Below the pieces are notes generated by a model. That model was given only the letters and a program-made list of their open reading frames with translations. It was not told the DNA's origin and made no database searches. Position numbers and translations under genes: made by a program. From Candidatus Babeliales bacterium (lineage in GTDB: Bacteria; Babelota; Babeliae; Babelales; Vermiphilaceae), in NCBI GenBank assembly GCA_035944115.1, contig DASZBJ010000017.1, positions 1-64,000 of the forward strand: a stretch of DNA of 64,000 nt, read 5' to 3'. Positions 1-9,141 of the stretch are shown here, piece after piece. The stretch's first letter is position 1. Every line of letters starts with the position of its first letter.

Positions 1-88
1 CAGCAACGTTTTCTGGCATAGCAATGGACTCAGACAATCCAAGCGAATCGCCATCCAATTTGATAAGCCAACAGTCGTGTTTATTAGT
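1..88 (-). pseudogene. Possible coding remnant at left edge (HipA-like?)
   Basis: Reading the minus strand from 88 down to the window edge gives 29 open codons with a coding-like composition (WLIKLDG, then LGLSESIAMPEN). An in-frame stop lies just upstream at 89-91 and no start codon precedes the coding-like part. The W-L-I-K-x-D stretch loosely recalls the N-terminal half of HipA-type kinases, but this is weak. It may be a decayed fragment, or chance. The gene would continue outside the window. Confidence 0.2.
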
Positions 89-155
89 CTATTTTTTAGA
101 AATCCCTATGGTGCTAGGATAATTTGGTTCACACGGCCTAGGAGCAATACGAAGC

Positions 156-203
156 AAAAAATGGTTGCATCAAATTCATTCCATTTTCGATGCAACCATT
201 TTT
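156..203 (-). terminator. Rho-independent terminator of the ankyrin gene
   Basis: A long inverted repeat (AAAAATGGTTGCATC paired with GATGCAACCATTTTT) with a 17-nt loop lies just downstream of the minus-strand ankyrin gene. A/T tracts on both sides would let it work in either direction. Confidence 0.75.
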
Positions 204-226
204 AAACGTCAATATTTACCGGACTA

Positions 227-2200
227 CTATAATTTCGATTTCAGCTTCTCCTTTTTCGCGCGTCCCTTGCCCAGGTGTTTCAGCACATCTCCCAACGGCT
301 CACCTTCCAAACTTTCTGGTACCTCTTTACTTTGTAATTGCTTTTTCAACCAATCGCTAAACATTGCATCAGTAATTTTCGTAACCTGTTTTTTTAATGC
401 TTCAATTCGCTTTTGTGGAAGTCGTGTGTACAAATTAAATTCGATGCCACTTTCTGGATTAAGTCCATATATTGCATTCATTAAAATACGCACTTGGATG
501 CTGTCATGAACCTCAATTTCACCAGCTCTATATTTATCAATAATATCTGCAACACGCGAATTACCTGTATTCGGATCCCAACATTTTTGTCCACCAACTT
601 TTGACAACGGTTTACAGTAATCAAACATCGAAAACATCGCTACTTTACCAACCAAATTTCTTGGCATAATAATCTGCTGTAATGAGGCATACTCATTTAA
701 TAGCCCTGTATTTAGTGCCAATAATTGATCAATATAACTCTGATCAAAACCATATTTATCGAAAATACGCTTAAAAATAACCGATAGCTCTACTGCCCCT
801 CCCGCTTGCACATTCTGAACAAAGTAATTCCATGTGCACTCACCAGGTATATCCACATTGCCAAATAATGGAATGTTAGCTGATAATAAAACATTTTTAG
901 TAGAATCTTGTCGTATCTCGCTATACTCTCTTGGTGGCTTTGTATTCAGGTATTCCCTGACTGTCTGCATTCGCGCAGCATCTTTAAAAAACCGGGTAAA
1001 AATAAAAGATTTAAATCGATTGTCATCAACAAATAAACGAATTAACTTGTATAATTCCTCAATAAAAAACTCATATATCCTGTATTCCCCTGGCTCGGAT
1101 CGATAAAAAACGTATTTACCCTGTTGATACGCAATCTTTTCTGCGGCAATAGATTGCTGTGCAATTGGATCATTTTTTACGGTATAGCCCGGTTTGCCAT
1201 ATTTGCTCTTTTCACCGAATTCCTGCTCTATTTTTTCAGCAAATCGTTCATAATGTACCTCTGTTGGAATTGGTAATTTTTTTAATATGGCACTCACTGA
1301 TTTTTCTGCACTTTTTTTACCTTCTTTCTCACTTGCAGGTTTAGGTGCAAGGTGACCAACTAATTTTTCTAATCGACGAACTGCTTTTTTCGTATCGCTT
1401 GTGTTTTCAGCTCGTTGTTCATGAGTTGGCGCTTTAAACTTCGTCTTACGTAATATCGCAAGCAATTCTGGAGAATTTTGTGCATAATCGAATACGTCAA
1501 ATCCTGCTTTGTCTTGTATATGCGGATTTGCTCCGTGTTTTATTAACCACGCAACAATATTAATTTTAGGATTAATAACATATTCTATAAGTGGCGTTTC
1601 GCCTTGATCATTTGGTTTATTAACATCAAACTTAAAACCTGATGCTACTAACGATTGTAATAATTCGCTATTATCTTCATCCATTACTTTGGAAAAAATC
1701 TTTTCAGCAACTTTATCATCAAACTGCGCACCTCTATCAAGTAACAATTTAGTTATAGCTAAATCGTCAGCTACCGATAATGGAGTCCGGCCCCCTGCAT
1801 CCTTCACATTTATGTTGGCACCTTTATCAAGCAATAATTTAATCGTACCTAAAAAATCACCTTTAACTAATCCCCGCAATAAGATAAAGCTCGCTGTAAA
1901 CAATGCGGTTCTACCTGATTGATCCGCCGCTTCAATCTTGGCACCTCTATCAAGCAACAATCTAACTATCTCCTTGTTACCATGACTAGACGCCGACCTT
2001 AGTGGCGTATCACCATACTTACCCATTGATTCAATATTCACTCCTTGATCCAACCAATACTTTACAGACTCAATACGTCCTTCATCAATTGCATCAAAAA
2101 TATCTTCCGTACCCGCAGGATCAGCTTGCATTCCAAACAATGGCATTCCGCCATACAAAGCAATCATTAAAATATACGTAAATATCTTTTGTAACTTCAT
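227..2200 (-). CDS. Secreted ankyrin-repeat protein
   Basis: The ATG at 2200 is preferred over a GTG one codon upstream because it follows a GGGGGAG ribosome site. The first 25 or so residues form a signal peptide (hydrophobic stretch ending near PLFGMQA). Residues about 30-255 hold roughly six ankyrin repeats, recognisable by G-x-TPLxxA and (I/V)xxLLLDRGAxI blocks (DGRTPLSVA-like, TIKLLLDKGANINVKD). The remaining 400 residues match nothing I recognise; they are charged, with a Lys/Glu-rich linker near 280-310. Ankyrin proteins are protein-protein interaction scaffolds, and secreted ones in intracellular bacteria are commonly host-directed effectors; that role here is inference. The gene stands alone, with its own terminator. 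Confidence 0.85.
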   Translation of the reverse strand: MKLQKIFTYILMIALYGGMPLFGMQADPAGTEDIFDAIDEGRIESVKYWLDQGVNIESMGKYGDTPLRSASSHGNKEIVRLLLDRGAKIEAADQSGRTALFTASFILLRGLVKGDFLGTIKLLLDKGANINVKDAGGRTPLSVADDLAITKLLLDRGAQFDDKVAEKIFSKVMDEDNSELLQSLVASGFKFDVNKPNDQGETPLIEYVINPKINIVAWLIKHGANPHIQDKAGFDVFDYAQNSPELLAILRKTKFKAPTHEQRAENTSDTKKAVRRLEKLVGHLAPKPASEKEGKKSAEKSVSAILKKLPIPTEVHYERFAEKIEQEFGEKSKYGKPGYTVKNDPIAQQSIAAEKIAYQQGKYVFYRSEPGEYRIYEFFIEELYKLIRLFVDDNRFKSFIFTRFFKDAARMQTVREYLNTKPPREYSEIRQDSTKNVLLSANIPLFGNVDIPGECTWNYFVQNVQAGGAVELSVIFKRIFDKYGFDQSYIDQLLALNTGLLNEYASLQQIIMPRNLVGKVAMFSMFDYCKPLSKVGGQKCWDPNTGNSRVADIIDKYRAGEIEVHDSIQVRILMNAIYGLNPESGIEFNLYTRLPQKRIEALKKQVTKITDAMFSDWLKKQLQSKEVPESLEGEPLGDVLKHLGKGRAKKEKLKSKL

Positions 2201-2289
2201 CACTCCCCCTGGATAATAAAATAATAATATCTACAATCAAATCGAAATAACTCTGTGAATATACCGATACTAGCGATAAGAAAACAACA

Positions 2290-2826
2290 TTACTCTATTT
2301 TTGATCCAACCATTTTTAAAAACAGATCTATTTCCCCTTGCGATTGTAACGTGTATACAATTTTTTTAGATGCGTATGCATCAAGGAGCCCTTTGATCAT
2401 GGGCAAATCTTGACCCTTAAACTTCCATACTACGGTTAAAAATCGTAAGAAATTCCAATTGAATGCTTCTGGACATTGTTTTGCGCTACTTGGCGTTTCT
2501 TGGCCATAATAAGAAGTAAATCGTTTAAATATTCGCCAAAAACAAAGATACCGCGGCATGTCTAAAAAGATGATCATATCCGCTTGAGATACTCGATATT
2601 CCAAAAGAGGCAAACACATCCCTTCAATAATCCATGCATCTCGTTCGCACAGTTCATCATGCACAATTTTAAACTCGTTAAGATCTGGCATTACCCAATT
2701 CGGTTTCCAAAAATATTGATCAAGATGATACACCGGAAGATGAAATAATGTATGCAATTTACGTGCAAGTACTGATTTGCCAGAACCTGCATTACCAATT
2801 ATCGTTATCTTTTTTATCTGTTTCAT
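2290..2826 (-). CDS. P-loop kinase-like protein (FlaR/adenylate kinase-related)
   Basis: A 178-residue cytoplasmic protein. A Walker A loop lies at the extreme N-terminus (GNAGSGKS, residues about 12-19), followed by the family pattern of a Tyr/His-Leu-Asp-xxx-Trp-Lys-Pro segment (YHLDQYFWKPNW) and a WIIEG motif around residue 85. This is typical of small nucleoside-monophosphate-kinase-like proteins annotated as topology modulation protein or adenylate kinase. The phosphate acceptor is unknown. The gene diverges from the membrane-protein gene at 2935. Start by the only good ATG; length is normal for the family. Confidence 0.75.
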   Translation of the reverse strand: MKQIKKITIIGNAGSGKSVLARKLHTLFHLPVYHLDQYFWKPNWVMPDLNEFKIVHDELCERDAWIIEGMCLPLLEYRVSQADMIIFLDMPRYLCFWRIFKRFTSYYGQETPSSAKQCPEAFNWNFLRFLTVVWKFKGQDLPMIKGLLDAYASKKIVYTLQSQGEIDLFLKMVGSKIE

Positions 2827-2934
2827 AGTTACAACCCATTTTACATGATTAGATCATATCTTCTTGATTTACTTACTCACCAATCTATAACGTATTACCG
2901 TAATAGGTATCTATATATCAAAATTGGAGATTAT

Positions 2935-3465
2935 ATGAATCACACACCTCAGAACCATACCGACCATACAGCAAATCAGTACACACTAAAAAACTTTTTA
3001 CCGCTTATCATCATAATCAGCAGTATCATCTTGTTTACCGTAGCAAAGCAACTTTTTTATGGCTTTGACGTTAATAATGCCATGCTGGATTGCATGGCAG
3101 GATTTTTTATCATATTTAGCTTATTTAAAATAAGTAACCTGCGTAAGTTTGCTGATGCATATAGTATGTATGACATCATTGCGCAACGCTCACGCGCATA
3201 CGCATACCTCTATCCTTTTATTGAACTTAGTTTAGGAATAAGTTATTTGTTTCATTTCCAACTGCCGCTCATTAACTGGATCACTTTATTTCTCATGACC
3301 ATAAATAGTATTGGGGTTATTCGTGCACTCACACAGAATAACCCAATCACCTGCGCATGTTTAGGAGCCGTTTTTAAAATTCCTATGACCTATGTCACAC
3401 TCGCGGAAGATAGCATCATGGCAATAATGGCGTTAGTGTGGTTAGCCCGGTATTACCAACTCTAA
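2935..3465 (+). CDS. MauE/DoxX-like integral membrane protein
   Basis: I place the start at 2935 (M of MNHTPQNH), not at the upstream in-frame ATG at 2845, because a GGAGA ribosome site sits 4 nt before it. The protein has about 176 residues with four hydrophobic helices (roughly 17-38, 46-62, 90-125 and 150-172). A CAC motif just before the last helix (ITCACLGAVFKIPMTYVT) is typical of MauE-like members of the DoxX superfamily, which are linked to periplasmic disulfide or redox chemistry. It lies 33 nt upstream of a very Cys-rich secreted protein, so a role in oxidative folding of exported proteins is possible but inferred. Confidence 0.6.
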   Translation: MNHTPQNHTDHTANQYTLKNFLPLIIIISSIILFTVAKQLFYGFDVNNAMLDCMAGFFIIFSLFKISNLRKFADAYSMYDIIAQRSRAYAYLYPFIELSLGISYLFHFQLPLINWITLFLMTINSIGVIRALTQNNPITCACLGAVFKIPMTYVTLAEDSIMAIMALVWLARYYQL

Positions 3466-3498
3466 TTGGTAATAAGAGAGAGCGAGAAAGGGGTAACA

Positions 3499-5979
3499 AT
3501 GGCACACAATTTTTTTGTTTTTTTCTTATTGTTTTTCAGTTGTTTTGCTTACGCAGAAACATATAACCATACGAGTGCAGTTTCTTTTTGCTCAACAGAG
3601 GCAGAGAAAAAAATTGGTCCAAATGGACTGCCGCAAACACCTGGGTTTTATTGTATAACGGGGCCGGGAGGCTCTGGATCTTCGCATGATGGATCTTCAA
3701 AGTGTAGAAACTCTACACGCGCTCGTTCACATTGTGCACTTGATATTAGTAAGCTCTCTCACCGTCAGGCAGCTCTGCTATATAACAGTTCTCCAGCCTA
3801 CCGTGAACTTATAAAAAATGGCGCCAAAATCATTAGTTATAGGGATTTGGCATATCAAAAATTGTCTCGGGAGGAAATCAATCTTTATCCTACTGTGTAT
3901 TGTGATAATGCATCAGGAGCATTGATACAATTTCATCCATTACATTTAGTGCATAATCCTCGCGCATGTGCACACTGGACGCTCCAGACCTATTGGGAAG
4001 GGCTGGGGACGCTATTTGCGGATTTATATTCAGTAGATGAAGATGTTAGTTTGCGGTCAGAATATAAATATTTTGGTTGTAGCGATACGTTTAAATGGTA
4101 TGTGCATGATAGTTGTCGATATGCAATTGTGCAACAATGGCCCTTGTATGATTATCCAGCCTTTTGGGAATTTCTTAAACAGTATCCTGATTATCAACAA
4201 TGCATAATCGCGGTGCAGGATCTTATAAATCGTGATGAATCAGTACGCAACCAGTTATCTGCGCAAGCAAGAGAAAAAATAGCTGTCGAGACAACAAGGA
4301 TTATTGCATATCACCAAGCAGCCCACGCACGTGCAGTACAGGAACAGCATAGGCGTGACGAGGAGGCAAGATTAGCGGCGCGCAAGCAACAACAAGAATA
4401 TGAGCAGAAGCTGTTGCAAGAAGAAGTAGAAAAGCAGGAAGAAATAAGACAGCTGGAGATGATACAAGACCTGTTACGCACCCAGTATAACTGTCTAGAG
4501 TCTCAGCAGTGCGGTAATAAAAATCGGTTACAGCACCTACGAAATGGATTTGTAGCGGTACAGACGGTAATTAATGGTAATGATGTATCAATATTAGTTA
4601 CCAGAGAATTGAACAATAAAGCAATAAGGATCTTACATGATTTGGATATAGATGCGCAAGAATTTGTGAGCTGTTTTGGTAATGCAATAGTCACTGCAAA
4701 GCATGAAGAAATTATAGATATTACCAATACATTCGGTGAGCTTAGTGTACAACCGAATCTACATAAATTTTCATCTATAATGTGCGGCTTTGCTAACAAT
4801 GCGCAAACATGCAATAAAAGTGGAGATATTAAAGAAGCCAGTGCAATTGCAGATTTTTGTTGGGATATGCTTGAGTGCTCCCAGGCATTTACGGGAGGCA
4901 TTTTTGATGGTATCAAAGCCATAGGATATTCAATAGGGGATTTAGCGACTAAGCCTCGTGCAACAATCAAACATGCAGCTGGCGCACTCAAAAGAGCGGC
5001 TGCATTTATAGAAGATATTATTATGCATGCAGAATATTTTAGTGATGAGTGCGAGACGCAGATATTGTCGCAGTTTGCTGGCGTTAAACATAACTATCCA
5101 AAGGATGAATTAGAGGCATATACAGACAAACTGGTGCGGATGGGAGATGCCTTGGAGGCTGCCGGTCACCGTTTAAATAATAAACTCAGCAAAATGTCGG
5201 TTCCAGAAAAATTAAGAATGTGTACATCACTTGGTGTTGAATTATGTTTGACGCCCGTTGTATACGATAAATTGTTGCGTGGTGCTGGCTTGCTATGCAG
5301 GCAGGTTGCTCCATACATAAAAGAAGCGTTGCAAAGAATCCCAAATACCGTGCCTACGGAACATTTGCTTATGTGTGCAGAAGGTGGGGCTGAGGTTGAA
5401 GCTACGCTTGAAGCAACAAAAATCTTTGAAAAAGCAGCTGAAACAGAAAGTAAAATTGCTGGAATTACTGGTGGCGGGAAAAATATTGGTAATATAATAC
5501 CGAAATTTGCCGAGTTGGATGCTGCTATTGGCGATCTTGCAAAATTGGAAAGAGCGGCGGAAGCAATAAAGAATATTGAAGGTGCTGAAAAATTATTAGA
5601 GACTTTATATAAAACTGGGCACAAAGGTGGAAAAGTTGGGGGATTGGGCACTGCTCGTGGCGCTGCGTACGAAATTGAAAAGGCGTATGATTTGATGCAG
5701 AAAGGGGAAGAAATAGTAGAAATAGGAAAAATCTTAATAGGAAGTGCTGGGCGGCGAGAGTTTGATATTGCCACTAGGACAAAGCTTATAGAATGTAAAA
5801 ATATTGATTGGGCAAAAAAAGTTAGTGATCCAGGTAATAAGATGGGAGGTATATTTGGTGAGCAGGCTAAAATAGCAAGAGAGTGCGGTAAGATTTTTGA
5901 AATACATTCAAAACAGCCGATTCCTGGACATTGGAAAGATTGGTTCAATGAAAAAAATATTATTTTTGTAGAAGGGTAA
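3499..5979 (+). CDS. Large secreted polymorphic-toxin-like protein with C-terminal PD-(D/E)XK nuclease domain
   Basis: The start at 3499 follows an AAAGGGG ribosome site; a longer frame begins at 3466. The 826-residue product has a signal peptide (to about residue 19, FSCFAYA), a Cys-rich N-terminal part, a charged coiled-coil segment (about 255-320, R/E/Q/K-rich), a central region with a DFCWDMLECSQA block near 450 that recurs in the protein at 19691-20818, and an Ala/Glu/Lys-rich helical stretch. The last 75 residues carry E754-x-D756, then E765-C-K767 (REFD...LIECKN), the D-xn-ExK signature of restriction-endonuclease-fold nucleases often found at the C-terminus of contact-dependent and polymorphic toxins. 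Two small genes follow within 20 nt, as expected for immunity genes. Nuclease activity is inferred from the motif only. Confidence 0.7.
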   Translation: MAHNFFVFFLLFFSCFAYAETYNHTSAVSFCSTEAEKKIGPNGLPQTPGFYCITGPGGSGSSHDGSSKCRNSTRARSHCALDISKLSHRQAALLYNSSPAYRELIKNGAKIISYRDLAYQKLSREEINLYPTVYCDNASGALIQFHPLHLVHNPRACAHWTLQTYWEGLGTLFADLYSVDEDVSLRSEYKYFGCSDTFKWYVHDSCRYAIVQQWPLYDYPAFWEFLKQYPDYQQCIIAVQDLINRDESVRNQLSAQAREKIAVETTRIIAYHQAAHARAVQEQHRRDEEARLAARKQQQEYEQKLLQEEVEKQEEIRQLEMIQDLLRTQYNCLESQQCGNKNRLQHLRNGFVAVQTVINGNDVSILVTRELNNKAIRILHDLDIDAQEFVSCFGNAIVTAKHEEIIDITNTFGELSVQPNLHKFSSIMCGFANNAQTCNKSGDIKEASAIADFCWDMLECSQAFTGGIFDGIKAIGYSIGDLATKPRATIKHAAGALKRAAAFIEDIIMHAEYFSDECETQILSQFAGVKHNYPKDELEAYTDKLVRMGDALEAAGHRLNNKLSKMSVPEKLRMCTSLGVELCLTPVVYDKLLRGAGLLCRQVAPYIKEALQRIPNTVPTEHLLMCAEGGAEVEATLEATKIFEKAAETESKIAGITGGGKNIGNIIPKFAELDAAIGDLAKLERAAEAIKNIEGAEKLLETLYKTGHKGGKVGGLGTARGAAYEIEKAYDLMQKGEEIVEIGKILIGSAGRREFDIATRTKLIECKNIDWAKKVSDPGNKMGGIFGEQAKIARECGKIFEIHSKQPIPGHWKDWFNEKNIIFVEG

Positions 5980-5983
5980 TGAG

Positions 5984-6418
5984 ATGAGTATGAGTTACGC
6001 AGTTGAAGCTGTCTTGGGAGTTCCTTATAATAGGGACAGTATTTTACACATGCTTGAGCGCGGGAAGCAATTGGAAGTGGTTTTTTTTTATCGAGATGGT
6101 GAAGACTATGAGCCATTTCGCCATCTAAGCGCCGCAGAAGGAGCAGAGCTTTTATTATCGACTGATCCCCAAATAATTTATGATGGCGGACCAATTTTAC
6201 ATGCGCATATTGAAGATGTTTTATTTTGGATAAGAATTCAAAAAAAAGATGAGAATGCTATATGTTTTTCTTTAGAGTCAATTGGGTCTTCAAGAGAAAG
6301 ACCTTTTTATAATAGTGGTCGTGACGCATGCCATGTGAATTTTGATCGGTATATACGGTTATTATTAAAATGGTGTGCTGGTCTTTGTATAGAAAGTTTA
6401 TGGACATTACAGTATTGA
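5984..6418 (+). CDS. Hypothetical protein, candidate immunity protein 1
   Basis: A 144-residue soluble protein with no signal peptide, starting 4 nt after the toxin stop codon; GAAGGG at the end of the toxin frame serves as ribosome site (an ATG at 5990 is an alternative). Visible features are a mixed alpha/beta composition, an acidic middle (EDYEPF, EDVLFW) and a C-terminal Cys/Trp segment. I do not recognise the family. Its position directly behind a C-terminal nuclease domain, cytoplasmic location and small size fit an immunity protein that neutralises the toxin in its producer. This role is inference from context. Confidence 0.55.
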   Translation: MSMSYAVEAVLGVPYNRDSILHMLERGKQLEVVFFYRDGEDYEPFRHLSAAEGAELLLSTDPQIIYDGGPILHAHIEDVLFWIRIQKKDENAICFSLESIGSSRERPFYNSGRDACHVNFDRYIRLLLKWCAGLCIESLWTLQY

Positions 6419-6433
6419 AAACGGGAAACGTTA

Positions 6434-6856
6434 ATGATTGTAAAAGCTAGAATTGAGATTGAAAATTCAGAATATGATTTTAAGAGGCATATTAAATCAA
6501 TAATTTGGAATGGGGCTCGTTGTGGATGTATATATTCTCCTGATAAAAATTTTAGTCAAACGCCCATTGCGCAAGTGCAGGATTATATTTATACATCTTT
6601 AAAAGCTGAAATTCCTGCAACTTTTTATGCTATGAAAGAAAATTATTTGATGGAGATTATAATAGAATGTAATCAGACGGGTGATTTTATAACAATAGTT
6701 CCTATTGCTCCTTTTAAAAAAATATCCAACAGTGATGATTTAGTAGATTTGGGTTTTTATGTTTTAACCTGTGTTGAGTTATGTTCTGATTTTATTATTT
6801 ACGAATTAAAGAGTAGCAGAACAGAGTCTGAAATAGAGTTTGAATACGATTTTTAA
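6434..6856 (+). CDS. Hypothetical protein, candidate immunity protein 2
   Basis: A 140-residue protein starting 15 nt after the previous gene, with an acidic C-terminus (ESEIEFEYDF) and no signal peptide or membrane segment. The family is not recognised. Its DNA looks visibly more AT-rich than the toxin gene, which would fit separate acquisition. It may be a second immunity protein for a different toxin tip (orphan immunity genes often pile up behind polymorphic toxins) or an unrelated passenger. It ends 36 nt before the convergent PEBP gene. Confidence 0.5.
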   Translation: MIVKARIEIENSEYDFKRHIKSIIWNGARCGCIYSPDKNFSQTPIAQVQDYIYTSLKAEIPATFYAMKENYLMEIIIECNQTGDFITIVPIAPFKKISNSDDLVDLGFYVLTCVELCSDFIIYELKSSRTESEIEFEYDF

Positions 6857-6892
6857 GGAGGCAAGAACAAGGACTGCGTTTTACAAATGATT

Positions 6893-7486
6893 TCACCGCC
6901 TATATCGCCCAGTTATTTGTGCTTGCGCTACAATATTTTTTTGCATCACTTTTTGAAACTGTTGCGCTGTATAAGGGGCTTTTAATCCATTATTTTGCAA
7001 GAGTTTTTCGACAGAGAGATTCATTGCAAACAATGTAAACTGATAAGTATGCTCACCCTTACCTTGTGGAGGGCATGGCCCTTTATAACAAGCTTCATTA
7101 TCATCATTAGGCAATTCAATAATAGTGCGATTAACAGCATTTGCAGGAGCACCGGATCTTGATATACCTTGTGGTAACTCTGTCACGGTTGCAGGCATAA
7201 GCGCAATCCAGTGAACGAAGGTTTTACCCACAGCTTTTTGCGCATCTGGATCATCAACAATTAATACATAACTTTTTACTGCTGCTGCATCAGAAACCTC
7301 CCAGCTTAATGCAGGAGAAATATTTTCTCCGTCACAACTATATTGCTGCGGAATTTTTCCACCATTATTAAAAGAGGTTGTGGTTAATGTAAGTTGTAAT
7401 TGCGGCATGGCAAAGCCACTAAATATACAACCGATAATGCCCAACGAAACTAGCAGCATGCCTGAAATAATCAATTTTTTCTTCAT
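6893..7486 (-). CDS. YbhB/YbcL-type PEBP-family protein, probable lipoprotein
   Basis: A 197-residue protein of the phosphatidylethanolamine-binding (Raf kinase inhibitor-like) family. The family core is clear: a CDGENISPALSW block near residue 50, VDDPDA near 80, FVHWI near 93 and a C-terminal YxFTLFAM strand. The N-terminus is a signal sequence with a possible lipobox (I-I-G-C, residues 18-21), so it may be lipid-anchored; a cut after residue 26 is the alternative. An AGGAGG ribosome site precedes the ATG. Bacterial members bind small ligands or are of unknown role. Convergent with the toxin/immunity block. Confidence 0.85.
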   Translation of the reverse strand: MKKKLIISGMLLVSLGIIGCIFSGFAMPQLQLTLTTTSFNNGGKIPQQYSCDGENISPALSWEVSDAAAVKSYVLIVDDPDAQKAVGKTFVHWIALMPATVTELPQGISRSGAPANAVNRTIIELPNDDNEACYKGPCPPQGKGEHTYQFTLFAMNLSVEKLLQNNGLKAPYTAQQFQKVMQKNIVAQAQITGRYRR

Positions 7487-7829
7487 ACGTCCTCCTCTCC
7501 GCCATAACTCTAATGAGCTATGACGTGACCATCAAACTATTCGCTCTCTCATAGAAAACTGTATAACCATACTATAATCAAAATAACCAATGCAATAATA
7601 CTCTCTATAGCTCACCATACAATAAAAATATTACCCAATGCTATTGTTAAAACGAGAAAATATGGTACGATCCTATTCAAGTACCTTTTATATGTGAGAT
7701 ATAATTATATGTTATTACATTCTGTTCTTTTCCTTTCTATGTCTTCTATGTCCCGCTCGGGACTATAATTTTGTATCTCTTTACACCTAATTTATTACTT
7801 TCGCAATTAAACATATTCGTTGAGGTACT
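7487..7829. other. 343-nt intergenic region between divergent PEBP and nhaC genes
   Basis: AT-rich spacer with no open reading frame of note. It holds the ribosome site of the PEBP gene at its left end, a plausible promoter (7644-7671) for the antiporter, and a short perfect inverted repeat GTCCCG/CGGGAC at 7750-7763 within what would be a leader of about 150 nt before the nhaC start. Confidence 0.5.
7644..7671 (+). promoter_or_regulatory. Possible sigma-70 promoter for nhaC
   Basis: TTGTTA and TACGAT separated by 16 nt, about 160 nt upstream of the nhaC start. Matches are partial, in AT-rich DNA. Confidence 0.35.
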
Positions 7830-9134
7830 ATGATATTAATCAGTTTTTTACCCATTTTATTATTTGTTTTTACTTATGTTGGCAGCGGCATTTATTTTTC
7901 TTATACCGGAGTCAATAATGCCTTCTATCAATTATCCCCGACTGTTGCGATTCTACCCGCTATCATATTCGGATGGATCATTCATAAGGGCACTACCAAC
8001 CAAAAAATGAACCAGTTTCTTGACGGCGTGCGTCATCCTGACATTATCACCATGTGTATCATTTTCATACTTGCAGGGGCATTCAGTACGGTAACAAGTG
8101 CAATCGGCAGCGTAGACGCCACCATAAACTTGGCACTATCTCTTATCTCTCCACAATTTCTCTTAATTGGGCTTTTTATAACTGCTGCATTTATCTCAAC
8201 TGCAATCGGCACATCCATGGGAACTATTGCAACCATTGCTCCCATTGCTGCAGGACTGATTCAACAAGGTGCATTTTCAGCACCAATTGGCATGGCAACT
8301 GTAGTAGGAGGCGCAATGTTTGGTGATAACTTGTCAATCATTTCTGATACAACCATTGCTGCAGTAATGTCTCAAGAAGCTGATATGAAAGCAAAATTAC
8401 GGATAAACGGGATTGTCGCTTGTTTTGCGTCAATGGTAACACTCATCATTTTATTCTTTGTACAAGATGCAGATATTGCGATTCCACATCAACCATATTC
8501 TCTCCTGCTTATTGCCCCGTATTTATTACTGATTGCTCTTGCCATTTCAGGCATCAACGTTTTTGTTGTACTTATGTCTTCTCTTGCCTTTGCCGGATGC
8601 GTTGGCGCTCTCCATCATGGGTATACACTGCTCAGTTTTAGCAACGATATAGTAAAAGGATTTGCGAGCATGCATGAAATCATGCTCCTTTCATTAATGG
8701 TTGGAGGTCTTTCAGGACTTGCAGGAAAAGATATTCATGCCTTTGCAACTCACCTTGCACAATGGATTTCAAAAACTCGCAATCCACAAAAATATGCTCA
8801 ACTTGCTATTGCTGCTATCGTTTCTATCTTTGTCTTTTTATTTGCAAACAATACCATAGCAATTATTTTTAGCGGAGTTATAGCACGTGATATAGCCAAA
8901 CAATATCAGATACCGCCGCATTATAGCGCCGCATGGCTCGATATCTTTTCGTGTGTATTTCAAGGATTAATCCCGTACGGCGCACAAATCCTCCTTGCCA
9001 GCAGTATTGCAGGCATTTCCCCACTCAATATTGTACCGCACGTCTATTACTGTTATGCACTTGGAGTCGTGTCAGTTGTATATATTGCTACCCATCAATC
9101 GCTTAAAATAAAGCAGATGCAACCTATATCTTAA
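7830..9134 (+). CDS. nhaC: NhaC-family Na+/H+ antiporter
   Basis: A 434-residue polytopic membrane protein with about eleven hydrophobic helices. Family motifs include A-I-G-T-S-x-G-T-I-A-T near residue 130 and GGAMFGDNLSIISDTTIAA near 160-178, both characteristic of NhaC-type antiporters, which exchange cytoplasmic Na+ for external protons. A GAGGT ribosome site precedes the ATG. It is slightly shorter than many family members. It is transcribed alone and followed by a clear terminator. In a host-associated bacterium it would serve pH and sodium homeostasis; substrate specificity cannot be read from the sequence. Confidence 0.85.
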   Translation: MILISFLPILLFVFTYVGSGIYFSYTGVNNAFYQLSPTVAILPAIIFGWIIHKGTTNQKMNQFLDGVRHPDIITMCIIFILAGAFSTVTSAIGSVDATINLALSLISPQFLLIGLFITAAFISTAIGTSMGTIATIAPIAAGLIQQGAFSAPIGMATVVGGAMFGDNLSIISDTTIAAVMSQEADMKAKLRINGIVACFASMVTLIILFFVQDADIAIPHQPYSLLLIAPYLLLIALAISGINVFVVLMSSLAFAGCVGALHHGYTLLSFSNDIVKGFASMHEIMLLSLMVGGLSGLAGKDIHAFATHLAQWISKTRNPQKYAQLAIAAIVSIFVFLFANNTIAIIFSGVIARDIAKQYQIPPHYSAAWLDIFSCVFQGLIPYGAQILLASSIAGISPLNIVPHVYYCYALGVVSVVYIATHQSLKIKQMQPIS

Positions 9135-9141
9135 TAACTAC

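Noticed and set aside
5166-6194. 342-codon minus-strand ORF opposite the end of the toxin gene
   Set aside because: It is antisense to the well-supported nuclease-like C-terminus and candidate immunity gene, has a low-complexity Ser/Pro/Ile-rich translation and no ribosome site; a shadow frame.
8054-8641. Plus-strand ORFs with Cys/His-rich translations inside nhaC
   Set aside because: They are out-of-frame readings of the antiporter gene; the Cys-rich look comes from its codon use.
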